Below, piece after piece: positions 42,670-52,700 of a DNA stretch of 64,000 bases. A model generated the notes under the pieces. That model had not been told where the DNA came from. It worked only from the letters and a program-made list of their open reading frames with translations, and did not search any database. Position 1 is the first letter of the stretch; each line of letters begins with the position of its first letter. Both the position numbers and the translations under genes were made by a program. Origin of the DNA: Luteibacter mycovicinus (GTDB lineage: Bacteria > Pseudomonadota > Gammaproteobacteria > Xanthomonadales > Rhodanobacteraceae); contig NZ_JQNL01000001.1 in assembly GCF_000745235.1 (NCBI RefSeq), forward strand, positions 930,001-994,000, given 5' to 3'.

Positions 42670-45600
42670 TTACACCGGAATCTGCGCCAGCTGCGCCAGA
42701 CGGCGAACCGCGACGGAGGCGATCGGGTAGTCCGCATTCTGGGTCAGGATCTCGGCCAGCATCGCGCGGGTGTACTTCAGCGTGGCATCGTCCCGCTCCA
42801 GCCAGGCCTTGACCGGGCTGATGTCCGTACGGTCACCGGCGACCGAAAGCACCTGCAGGGCCAGGGCACGATGCTGGGCGTTGAGCTCGTCCAGCAGCGA
42901 ACCACGCGCCTGCGCATGCCAGGCACCTTCGACCGGCAGGGCCTCGATCTGCCCACGCAGCCAGTCGAGGTCCAGTGCCTCGGCCAGCTCGTAGAACACA
43001 CGAGCGACCGTCGCCATGTCCTTACCGCTCTGCTTCGACACTTCGACCATGTCCAGCGCCGCACGCAGCACCGGTACGCGGGCAAGACGAACCGCCAGCT
43101 CACCGGGGACGCCGAGGCCTTCCCACTTCTCCTGGCTCGCGCCGAAGTCGCCACGGCCGGTATCGGTCAGGGCATCGGGCAGCGCCTTGCGCAAGACGGT
43201 CACTTCGCTGGCGAAACGATCGACGTTGGCGGCGATGTCGAGCGTGCCGCCCGGACGGTTGAGCAGCCAGCGGGTCAGGTGACGCAGTAGCGACCAGATC
43301 TGCAGGATCGCGTCGATCTGGGTGTCTTCCGCGACCTTGCCGTCGAGCTTCTCGATCTCGGCCCACAGTTCTCGCGCATCGAGGATTTCGCGTGCGGCGG
43401 TGTACGCCTTGGCGATCGACGCCGGACCGTGGCCCGTGTCTTCCTGCATGCGCATCATGAACGTCGCGCCCATGCGGTTGATCGTCGAGTTGGTCACCGC
43501 GGTGGCGATGATCTCGCGCTTCAGGCGATGGCGCTGCATGTGCTCGGCGTACTTCTCGTGCAACGGCACGGGGAAGTAGCGGACCAGTTCGCGCGACAGA
43601 TACGGATCTTCCGGCACGTCCGAATCGAGCAGCTGCTGGAACAGCCGGATCTTGTCGTACGACAGCAGCACGGACAGTTCCGGGCGGGTCAGGCCCTGAC
43701 CGCGCAGCTTGCGCTCCGCCAGTTCGGCGGCCGTCGGCAGCGATTCCACCGCACGGTCGAGCATGCCTTCGGCTTCGAGCGTGCTGATGAAGTGAGCCAT
43801 CGAACCGAGACGACGCACCGACTGGTGCTCCATCACGGTGATGGCCTGGTTCTGACGATAGTTATCCCACAGCACGAGGCGGCCGACTTCATCGGTCATC
43901 TCGGCCAGCTGCTTGTTGCGGCCCTCGAAGGTCAGCTCGCCGCGCTGGACGGCGTCGTTGAGCAGGATCTTGATGTTGACCTCGTGATCCGAGGTATCCA
44001 CGCCGGCGGAGTTGTCGATGAAATCGGTATTGAGGAGCACCCCGGCCTGGCCGGCTTCGATGCGACCCTTCTGCGTCATACCCAGGTTGCCGCCTTCGCC
44101 CACCACCTTGCAGCGCAGCTCGTTGCCGTTCACGCGCAGCGCGTTGTTGGCGCGGTCACCGACGTCCGCGTGCGTCTCGCTGGTCGCCTTGACGTACGTG
44201 CCGATACCGCCGTTCCAGAGCAGATCCACCGGCGCCTTGAGGATCGCCGAGAGGAGGTCGGTCGGCGCCATGTGCGTCGCGTCGCTGCGAATACCCAGCA
44301 CGGCCTTGATTTCCGGCGAAACCGGGATCGACTTCGCCGTACGCGGCCAGATGCCACCACCGGCCGAGATCAGCGACTTGTCATAGTCCTCCCACGACGA
44401 GCGCGGCAGCGCGAACATGCGCGCACGCTCGGCGAAGGACGTCGCCGAGTCCGGGTTGGGGTCGAGGAAGATATGGCGATGGTCGAAGGCGGCCAGCAGG
44501 CGGATCTTTTCCGAGAGCAGCATGCCGTTGCCGAACACGTCACCCGACATGTCGCCCACGCCGACCACCGTGAAATCTTCGGTCTGGCAGTCACGACCCA
44601 GCGCACGGAAGTGGCGCTTGACCGACTCCCACGCACCCTTCGCCGTGATGCCCATGCCTTTGTGGTCATAGCCGTTGGAGCCGCCCGAGGCGAAGGCGTC
44701 ATCGAGCCAGAAGCCGTGTTCGGTCGAGATCGCGTTGGCGATATCGGAGAACGTGGCCGTGCCCTTGTCCGCGGCGACGACCAGATACGGATCGTCGTTG
44801 TCGTGGCGGATCACGTCATGCGGCGGTACCACCGCACCCTCGACGAGGTTGTCGGTGATGTCGAGCAGGCCGTTGATGAACATGCGATAGCACGCGATGC
44901 CCTCGGCGAGCTGCGCATCGCGATCGCCACCGACGGGCGGACGCTTCACGAAGAAGCCACCCTTGGAACCCACCGGCACGATGACCGTGTTCTTCACCAT
45001 CTGGGCTTTCACCAGGCCGAGGACTTCGGTACGGAAATCCTCGCGACGGTCGGACCAGCGCAGGCCACCACGTGCCACCGCACCGAAGCGCAGATGGATA
45101 CCCTCGACACGCGGCGCGTAGACGAAGATCTCGCGGAACGGCACCGGCTTGGGCAGATCGGGCACCTGGTGCGAATCGAACTTGAAGCTGATGTACGGGC
45201 GGAACACGCCATCCCAGGCCTGGAAAAAGCTGGTACGCAGCGTGGCGTGCACCAGCGCGATGTAACTGCGCAGGATGCGGTCTTCGTCGAGGCTGGACAC
45301 GTTGTCGAGCAGCGCGTTGATCGCTTCTTCGACCGCTGCCACCTGCTCGTCGCGCGGACGCGACAGCGATGCGATGAGGTTGCCGATGAGACCTGGCTGG
45401 GCCGACAGGATCTCCGCGCCGATCAGCGTGTGCATCTCGTGCGACAACATGCTCTCGGCCCACGCGCGCTCCGTGGCGTCGAGGCTTTCGCGGCGTGGGT
45501 CGAAGCGTGCGTTGAACAGCTCGACGATCAGGCCCGCGATGGCTGGATAGCGATTGAGTGCGTCTTCCATGTACGCCTGCGAGAACGCGACACCCGCCTG

Positions 45601-47589
45601 CTGGAGGTACTTGGTGTAGCTGCGCAGCACCGCGACCTGACGCCAGCCGAGCTTCGCGCCCAGGACGAGACGGTTGAAGCCGTCGTTCTCCGCGTTGCCG
45701 CGCCAGATCTGTTCGAAGGCGTCTTCGAACAAGGTGCCGACCTGCTCGACCTCGAAGGCGAGACGACCCACCGGCTGCACTTCGAAATCCTGGATGTAGA
45801 GGCGGCTGTCGCCGGCCTTCACTTCATACATGTGCTCGGTGAGCACGCGCAGGCCGAGGTTTTCCAGCTGCGGGAGGACCTCCGACAGCGCGATATCCGA
45901 ACCCGAGCGATACACCTTGAAACGGAGTTCTTCCGGACGGTGCGACGGATGGTAGAACGACATGCTGATGGCATCGGGGCCGTCGAGGCCGGCCAGGGCG
46001 CGCACGTCGGCGGCGGCGACCTGCGGCGACACCTCGTCCACGTACCCGGCCGGCAGCAGCTTGCCGTAACGGTTGGCCAGGATGATGCCTTCCTGCTCGC
46101 CCACCGTCGCGATCAGACGATCGCGCAGGTCGTCGTACCAGTTGCGCGCGATCGACGCGATCTGCGACTCGATGCTCACGGCGTCGTAAACCGGGTGGTC
46201 GCCGATGCGCGGACGAACCACCACGTGCAGGCGAACCAGCGCGGCTTCACCCATGAGTACGGCGGAATCCACGTGTTCGCCGTGGAACGCGTCGCGCAGG
46301 ACGTTCTCGACACGTTCGCGAACCGTCGTATTGAACCGGTCGCGCGGGATGAACACCAGGCACGAGAAGAACCGGCCGTAGCTGTCGCGGCGGATGAACA
46401 GGCGCGTGCGCGTGCGCTGTGCCAGCTCGAGCAGCCCGGTGGCCAGCGCGTAGAGCTCGTCCGTGCTGCACTGGAAAAGCTCCTCGCGCGGCAGGGTATC
46501 GAGGATGTGCCGCAGCGCCTTGCCCGAATGCGAATCGCGCTTCAGGCCCGAACGGTTCATCACCGCTTCGCACTTGTCGCGCACCAGGGGCACATGCTGC
46601 GGGTGCGCCATGTACGCGTTGGACGAGAACAGACCGAGGAAACGCTGCTCGGCGACCGGGCGCCCCTTGTCGTCGAACTTGAGGACGCCGATGTAATCCA
46701 TGTAGCCCGCGCGATGAATCGGCGAACGGGCATTGGTCTTGGTCAGAATGATGGCGTCGGTGGAACCCGAGCGCGGCAGTTCGCTGGCCACCAGGGTGCG
46801 CAGCGATCGCGGCGCCAGCGAGCGCTCCGCGGCACGAAGAATGCCCAGGCCCGAGCCCTCGACGGTCTTGAGCACCTCGTCGCCCTGCCCCGGCGCCACT
46901 TCGTACTCGCGGTAGCCCATGAAGGTGAAATGGTCGTCGGCGACCCAGCGCAGGAAGTCGCTGGCCTCGCGGACCTCCTCGGCGGTGTACGGCAGGGAGC
47001 GCCTGCCAAGATCGTCGGCGATCTCGTTCATCTTGCCGCGCATGGCACGCCAGTCGTCGACGGCCTCGCGCACGTCGTGGAGCGCGGTCTCGACGTTGGC
47101 CCTGAGGGTCTCCAGTTCGGTGTCGTCGATGCGGTCGATTTCGAAACGCATGAGCGACTCGGTCTTCTCACCGGCGCCGATCGACTCGAGCACCCCCGCG
47201 GCGGACCGGACCACCGGCACGACCGGGTGGATGATCGCGTGCACGTCGGCGTGCGCGGCGGCCACCATCGAGACGGTGTCGACCAGGAAGGGCATGTCGT
47301 CGGTGACGACCTCGACCACGGCGCGGGTGCCGGACAGGCCCGGGTTGTAGACGCGGACCTTCGCTTTGCCCGGCGTGCGCTCACGCGCGAAGGTCAGCAG
47401 GTCGGCGATCAGGGCGGCCCAGCGGTCGGGGGCGTGCAGCGCGTGATCGGCCGGCGCGATGCGCTCGAAGAAGGCCTGGATAAAAAAGCGCGCCTCGTTG
47501 AGGCGCTCCGCGGGGTAGTCGATCTTTTTCAGTTCATCGAAGACGAGGGCTTCGAACTGGCCGCTTTCGGCGGTGCGAATCGCATTCAT
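42670..47589 (-). CDS. gdhB: NAD-specific glutamate dehydrogenase, 180-kDa class
   Basis: This enzyme of 1639 residues converts glutamate to 2-oxoglutarate and ammonia with NAD+. Its size and layout match the large GDH-180 class: a long N-terminal ACT-like regulatory region (about 1-700, with VRVYNPGLSGTRAVVEVVTDDMPF split over the first block), a central catalytic domain with RGGLRWSDRREDFRTEVLGL and NTVIVPVGSKGGF, a Rossmann part with VVGVGDMSGDVFGNGMLLS, and a long C-terminal helical region. The start MNAIRTAESG is chosen; the 21 extra upstream codons are not family-like. It is divergent from tetR. Confidence 0.95.
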   Translation of the reverse strand: MNAIRTAESGQFEALVFDELKKIDYPAERLNEARFFIQAFFERIAPADHALHAPDRWAALIADLLTFARERTPGKAKVRVYNPGLSGTRAVVEVVTDDMPFLVDTVSMVAAAHADVHAIIHPVVPVVRSAAGVLESIGAGEKTESLMRFEIDRIDDTELETLRANVETALHDVREAVDDWRAMRGKMNEIADDLGRRSLPYTAEEVREASDFLRWVADDHFTFMGYREYEVAPGQGDEVLKTVEGSGLGILRAAERSLAPRSLRTLVASELPRSGSTDAIILTKTNARSPIHRAGYMDYIGVLKFDDKGRPVAEQRFLGLFSSNAYMAHPQHVPLVRDKCEAVMNRSGLKRDSHSGKALRHILDTLPREELFQCSTDELYALATGLLELAQRTRTRLFIRRDSYGRFFSCLVFIPRDRFNTTVRERVENVLRDAFHGEHVDSAVLMGEAALVRLHVVVRPRIGDHPVYDAVSIESQIASIARNWYDDLRDRLIATVGEQEGIILANRYGKLLPAGYVDEVSPQVAAADVRALAGLDGPDAISMSFYHPSHRPEELRFKVYRSGSDIALSEVLPQLENLGLRVLTEHMYEVKAGDSRLYIQDFEVQPVGRLAFEVEQVGTLFEDAFEQIWRGNAENDGFNRLVLGAKLGWRQVAVLRSYTKYLQQAGVAFSQAYMEDALNRYPAIAGLIVELFNARFDPRRESLDATERAWAESMLSHEMHTLIGAEILSAQPGLIGNLIASLSRPRDEQVAAVEEAINALLDNVSSLDEDRILRSYIALVHATLRTSFFQAWDGVFRPYISFKFDSHQVPDLPKPVPFREIFVYAPRVEGIHLRFGAVARGGLRWSDRREDFRTEVLGLVKAQMVKNTVIVPVGSKGGFFVKRPPVGGDRDAQLAEGIACYRMFINGLLDITDNLVEGAVVPPHDVIRHDNDDPYLVVAADKGTATFSDIANAISTEHGFWLDDAFASGGSNGYDHKGMGITAKGAWESVKRHFRALGRDCQTEDFTVVGVGDMSGDVFGNGMLLSEKIRLLAAFDHRHIFLDPNPDSATSFAERARMFALPRSSWEDYDKSLISAGGGIWPRTAKSIPVSPEIKAVLGIRSDATHMAPTDLLSAILKAPVDLLWNGGIGTYVKATSETHADVGDRANNALRVNGNELRCKVVGEGGNLGMTQKGRIEAGQAGVLLNTDFIDNSAGVDTSDHEVNIKILLNDAVQRGELTFEGRNKQLAEMTDEVGRLVLWDNYRQNQAITVMEHQSVRRLGSMAHFISTLEAEGMLDRAVESLPTAAELAERKLRGQGLTRPELSVLLSYDKIRLFQQLLDSDVPEDPYLSRELVRYFPVPLHEKYAEHMQRHRLKREIIATAVTNSTINRMGATFMMRMQEDTGHGPASIAKAYTAAREILDARELWAEIEKLDGKVAEDTQIDAILQIWSLLRHLTRWLLNRPGGTLDIAANVDRFASEVTVLRKALPDALTDTGRGDFGASQEKWEGLGVPGELAVRLARVPVLRAALDMVEVSKQSGKDMATVARVFYELAEALDLDWLRGQIEALPVEGAWHAQARGSLLDELNAQHRALALQVLSVAGDRTDISPVKAWLERDDATLKYTRAMLAEILTQNADYPIASVAVRRLAQLAQIPV

Positions 47590-47829
47590 GGGCGGATATC
47601 GATGTGGGGACGGGAAAGAAATCCGTGAAAGCATAGCTCCCACACGTGGCATGTAGCCACACCGTCAGACATAACGGATAAGGTGCTTTTTCACTGCGCC
47701 GCGACATTATCCGTGCACTGTTTCGGAAAACGGACAGCATGGCTTCGGACTCGAGCGAAGCTGCAACGCAACAATTCGCGTGCGAATGGCGCTATTGCCC
47801 GTTGACGCTGGTCCGAGGGAGATTCTAAA

Positions 47830-47847
47830 CTGGACGGTATAGTCCAG
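47830..47847. promoter_or_regulatory. Likely TetR operator upstream of the efflux operon
   Basis: CTGGAC-GGTATA-GTCCAG is an inverted repeat with perfect six-base arms, 12 bases before the tetR start codon. Its position and symmetry suit autoregulation by the TetR protein encoded next. The central TATA may be part of a promoter. Not experimentally supported here. Confidence 0.75.
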
Positions 47848-47859
47848 CAGGTAAAGTTA

Positions 47860-48516
47860 ATGTCGCACCTGGAGTCACGCCCCGCTTCGGATCACCAGCA
47901 GCGGGTGCTTCAGGCGGCGTGCGCCCTTTTCCTGCGCGACGGTTACCGCGTCAGCATGGTGGCGGTGGCACGCGAGGCGGGCGTGTCCAAGCAGACCGTG
48001 TACGCGCATTTCGAGAACAAGGACACCCTGTTTCACGCCGCCGTCCAACAACTCGCCCACCCTTTGCACGCGAGCCTCGCACCCGAGAGCCGCGGTCTGG
48101 CCGACACGCTGTATGCGTTGGCAGAGGCGCACCATACCTACGTGATGGATCACGAGCACGTCGCGCTGGGCCGGATGCTGATCGCGGAAGCACCGCGCTT
48201 CCCGGCCGCGGCGAAGACGTTCTTCCGCACGGCGATCGGTACGGTCGCGGTGCGTTTGTCGCGTTGCATGGCTGAAGCGATGGATGCGGGAGAGATGCGC
48301 CGGGACGACCCGGAGGTGGCCGCCGAGCTGTTCCTGGCCATGTTGCATGGGCTCGAGGGGGATCGTCGCCTCTTCGGCATGCGGGCGAGGGGCCAGAAGG
48401 CGCAGAACGAGTGGGCGAGACATGCGGTGACCGTATTTATGCACGCGTACGACATCCCCACGGATGGCCGGCCGCGAAAGATTAAGAAACCTGGAATAGG
48501 AACGGAGTTTTCATGA
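47860..48516 (+). CDS. TetR/AcrR-family repressor of the adjacent RND efflux genes
   Basis: The 218-residue protein has an N-terminal TetR helix-turn-helix (about 22-62) with the block VAREAGVSKQTVYAHFENKDTLF, and a helical ligand-binding C-terminal domain resembling AcrR/TetR C-terminal family members (LAEAHHTYVMDHEHVALGRM). The last four bases overlap the start of the membrane-fusion protein (ATGA), so the three genes form one operon in which the repressor probably controls itself and the pump through the palindrome at 47830. The inducer is unknown. Confidence 0.93.
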   Translation: MSHLESRPASDHQQRVLQAACALFLRDGYRVSMVAVAREAGVSKQTVYAHFENKDTLFHAAVQQLAHPLHASLAPESRGLADTLYALAEAHHTYVMDHEHVALGRMLIAEAPRFPAAAKTFFRTAIGTVAVRLSRCMAEAMDAGEMRRDDPEVAAELFLAMLHGLEGDRRLFGMRARGQKAQNEWARHAVTVFMHAYDIPTDGRPRKIKKPGIGTEFS

Positions 48517-49733
48517 ATCCCCTGCCTCTGCGCACGTCCCTGATGGCCCTCGGCCTCACCGCGGCGCTTGCCGCCTGCCACAAGCAGGAGGCGCCCCAGC
48601 AGCCGCCTCCGCCCGAAGTCGGCGTCATCACCGTCCAGCCTCAGGACGTTCCCCTCGTCCAGGATCAGGTCGGTCGCGTCTCGTCCTTCCGCACCGCCGA
48701 TGTGCGCGCTCGCGTGCCGGGCATCCTGCTGAAGCGTCTGTATGACGAGGGCACGGACGTGAAGGCCGGCCAGAAGCTGTTTCAGATCGATCCGCAGCCG
48801 CTGACCGCCGAACTCAACGCCCAGCTTGCCGCCCTGGCTTCGGCCAAGGCCGCCGCGGCCAACTACAAGGCCACGGCCGACCGTTCGCGCGGGCTGATCG
48901 GCAAGAACTACATCTCCCGCCAGGATCTGGATACGGCCGAAGCGAACGAGCGCACCGGCAACGCCTCGGTCAAGCAGGCCGAAGCCAACGTCCAGTCGGC
49001 CCGGATCAACCTCGGCTTCACCGATGTGGTCTCCCCGATCGACGGTCGTGCCGGCCGCCAGCAGGTCACGGAAGGCGCACTCGTCGGCCAGAGCGACACC
49101 ACGCTGCTGACCCAGGTCGACGAAATCGACAAGGTCTACGTGAACTTCAACATGTCCGTCAGCGACCTGGACACCATGCGCGGGGCCGCCGCCAAGGGCA
49201 ATGTCACGCTCAGCGACACCAGCCAGTCCACGGTCCGCATCCAGCTCCCGGACGGTTCCGATTTCGGCGAGCAGGGCGCGATGGACTTCTCGTCCGCCAC
49301 CGTGAACCCACAGACCGGCACCGTCGACCTGCGCGCCCTGGTCAACAACACCGGCACGCGCCTGCTCCCGGGCCAGTTCGTGACGGTCAAGGCCAACCTC
49401 GGCAGCCTGCACAACGTCTACCTGGTGCCTCAGGCCGGCGTGTTGCGCGACGCCAATTCGGCCTATGTGATGGTCGTCGACAAGGCCACGGTGAAGGACG
49501 CGAACGGCAAGGAGCAGACCATCGACTCCGCCGCCGTCCGTCGCCCGGTCCAGACCGATCGCATCTCGGGCAGCAACTGGGTCGTCACCGGCGGACTGAA
49601 GCCGGGTGACAGGATCATCGTTCAGGGCGTGCCGAAGGCGAAGGAAAACTCGCCCGTGAAGGCCAGCCCCGCCCAGCAAGCTGCTGCACCGGCTCAGGCA
49701 GGCGCCCCCGCCGCGCCGGCCGGCCAGCAGTAA
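48513..49733 (+). CDS. RND efflux periplasmic adaptor (AcrA/MexA-like lipoprotein)
   Basis: The 406-residue protein starts with a lipoprotein signal ending in the lipobox LAAC (Cys22 region) and has the adaptor fold. A barrel-sandwich/lipoyl half (VRARVPGILLKRLYDEGTDVK) is followed by a coiled-coil hairpin rich in Ala/Gln, the second lipoyl half (INLGFTDVVSPIDGRAG), a beta-barrel and a membrane-proximal domain (GLKPGDRIIVQGV). The Ala/Pro/Gln-rich tail is common. It bridges the inner-membrane pump encoded next with an outer-membrane channel not encoded here. Confidence 0.95.
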   Translation: MNPLPLRTSLMALGLTAALAACHKQEAPQQPPPPEVGVITVQPQDVPLVQDQVGRVSSFRTADVRARVPGILLKRLYDEGTDVKAGQKLFQIDPQPLTAELNAQLAALASAKAAAANYKATADRSRGLIGKNYISRQDLDTAEANERTGNASVKQAEANVQSARINLGFTDVVSPIDGRAGRQQVTEGALVGQSDTTLLTQVDEIDKVYVNFNMSVSDLDTMRGAAAKGNVTLSDTSQSTVRIQLPDGSDFGEQGAMDFSSATVNPQTGTVDLRALVNNTGTRLLPGQFVTVKANLGSLHNVYLVPQAGVLRDANSAYVMVVDKATVKDANGKEQTIDSAAVRRPVQTDRISGSNWVVTGGLKPGDRIIVQGVPKAKENSPVKASPAQQAAAPAQAGAPAAPAGQQ

Positions 49734-49745
49734 GGGAGTTTCGTC

Positions 49746-52700
49746 ATGCCGAGTTTCTTCATCGACCGCCCCATTTTCGCGTGGGTGCTGGCGATCCTGA
49801 TCAGCCTTTGCGGCACGATCTCCCTGTTGAACATGGGTATCGAGTCGTATCCGAACATCGCTCCCCCGCAGGTCACCGTCACGGCGACCTACCCGGGTGC
49901 GAGCGCGGATACGACCGAAAAAACCGTGACGCAGGTGATCGAGCAGCAGCTGACGGGTATCGACCACCTGATCTACTTCAGCTCGCAGTCCAGCTCGTCG
50001 GGCACCGCCACCGTCACGCTGACCTTCGACACCGGCACCGATCCTGACATCGCGCAGGTCCAGGTGCAGAACAAGGTGTCGCTGGCGACGCCGCGCCTCC
50101 CGTCGGAAGTGACCCAGCAGGGCGTCGTGGTGGCCAAGGCCAACCCCGACTTCCTGATGTTCATCGCCCTGACCTCGACCAACAAGGCCATCGACAGCCA
50201 TCGCCTGATGGATATCGTGTCCTCGCAGGTGCTCGATCAGGTCGCTCGTATTCCCGGCGTGGGCAGCACCCGCCAGCTGGGTGCCGAGTACGGCATGCGC
50301 GTCTGGCTCAACCCCGACAAGCTCCGCGGCTACGGCATGTCGGCCACCGACCTGCAGTCGGCACTGGCCGCGCAGAACGTTCAGTTCGCGGCGGGTTCGC
50401 TCGGTACCGATCCGGCGACCGACGGTCAGGGTTTCAGTGCCACCGTCTCGGCGGAAGGCCGCTTCACCTCGGCCGAAGAGTTCTCCAACGTCATCCTCCG
50501 TGCGAACAACGACGGTACGGTCGTCCGCCTGAAGGACGTGGCGCGCGTGGAGCTCGGACCGCAGACCTACGGATTCGCCACCGACTACAACGGCATCCCC
50601 ACCGGCGCCTTCGGTGTGCAGTTGCTGCCCGGCGCCAACGCGCTGGACGTCGCCAATGCGGTTCGCGCGAAGATGGACGACCTGTCCAAGAGCTTCCCGG
50701 ACGGCGTGACGTGGTTCGCCCCGTACGAGTCCACCAAGTTCGTGGTGATCTCGATCGAGGAAGTCGTGCATACCCTGGTCGAGGCGATCATCCTCGTCTT
50801 CCTGGTGATGCTGATCTTCCTGCAGAACTTCCGCGCGACGATCATCCCCACCCTGGTCATCCCGGTCGCCCTGCTCGGTACGTTCATCGGCCTCTCGCCG
50901 CTGGGCTTCACGATCAACCAGCTGACCCTGTTCGGCATGGTGCTGGCCATCGGCATCGTGGTCGACGACGCGATCGTCGTGATCGAGAACGTCGAGCGCA
51001 TCATGACGGAGGAGCACCTGCCTCCGAAGGAAGCCACGCGCAAGGCGATGGGCCAGATCACCGGCGCCATCGTGGCGATCACCGTGGTGCTGGCGGCGGT
51101 GTTCATTCCGTCCGCGCTGCAGCCCGGCGCTTCCGGCATCATCTACAAGCAGTTCGCACTGACCATCGCGGTCTCGATGGGCTTCTCGGCGTTCCTCGCC
51201 GTCACCTTCACGCCGGCCCTCTGCGCCACCCTGCTCAAGCATGAGCCGGACAAGCGCAAGAACGTCGTCTACCGCAAGTTCAACCAGGTCTTCGACTGGA
51301 CCACGCATACGTACTCGGGTCACATCGACTCCGCCGTACGCCATGGTCCGCGCTGGATGATCGTGTTCGTGCTGATCGCGGCGCTGGCCGGCTTCCTGTT
51401 CACCAGGCTGCCGTCGAGCTTCGTCCCCGACGAAGACCAGGGTTATGCGCTGGCGATCGTGCAGCTCCCGCCGGGCTCGAGTCTTGCCCGTACGCAGAAG
51501 GTGCAGGAGCAGATCCGCAACATCATGCTGAAGAACCCGGAAGTCGAGGGTGTCTTCCAGATTTCCGGCTTCAGCTTCGTGGGTCAGGGTGAAAACGTCG
51601 GCATGGTCTTCATTCGCATGAAGGACTGGGCCGATCGCGACATCACTGTGCCGGAGTTCCTCGGCAAAGCGAATGGCCAGATGCAGGCGGTGAGCGATGC
51701 CACGATCTTCGTGGTCAACCTGCCCACCATCCGCGGTCTGTCGCAGTTCGGCGGCGTCGACATGTTCCTGCAGGCCCGTGCCGGTCAGGATCGTGCCGAG
51801 CTGACCCAGGCGCGTAACCAGCTGCTCGGTGCCGCGGCGCAGGACAAATCCCTGGTGGGTGTCCGTCCGAACACGCTGGAAGACGCTCCGCTGCTGCAAC
51901 TCAACGTGGACCGTACGCAGGCTCAGACGATGGGTCTGTCGGTCAGCGACATCTACACGGCCATCCAGCTCACGCTGGCGCCGGTCTATGTCAACGACTT
52001 CCAGTACGGCGGCCGCGTGAAGCGCGTGATGATGCAGGCCGACGCCCCCTACCGCATGGGTACGGACGCGTTCGCACACATCTACACCCCGAGCACGCTG
52101 ACCTCCTCCACCAGCAGCACGTCCTCGACGACGAGCACGGTCGCCAGCGCATCGACGGCCACCGACAGCAGGATGATCCCGCTGTCCACCGTGGTTCATT
52201 CGAAGTGGACGATGGCCGCACCGACGCTGACCCGCTACAACGGGTACTCGGCCGTGGAAATCGTGGGTAACAACGCGCCGGGCTCGTCGACGGGTCAGGC
52301 CATGGCGACCATGGAGAAAATCGTCAACGACAAGCTCGGCAAGGGCATCGGTTACGACTGGAGCGGCCAGTCCTACCAGGAAATCCTGGCGGGTAATTCG
52401 GCCACCGCGCTGATGGTGCTGTCCATCGTCATCGTGTTCCTCTGCCTTGCCGCCCTGTACGAAAGCTGGTCCATCCCGGTGGCCGTGCTGCTGGTGGTGC
52501 CGCTTGGCCTTCTGGGTGTGGTGGTATTCTCGATGTTGCGCGGCCTGCCGAACGACATCTTCTTCAAGATCGGCATGATCACCGTGATCGGCCTGGCCGC
52601 GAAGAATGCCATCCTGATCGTCGAGTTCGCGGTCGAACAGCAGCAGGCCGGCAAGACGCTTCGCGACGCGGTGGTGGAAGCCTCCCGCCTGCGACTGCGC

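Noticed and set aside
43429..47628. A very long open frame antisense to gdhB
   Set aside because: It is His/Arg/Asp-rich with no domain and mirrors the codon structure of a GC-rich gene on the other strand; gdhB itself is unmistakable.
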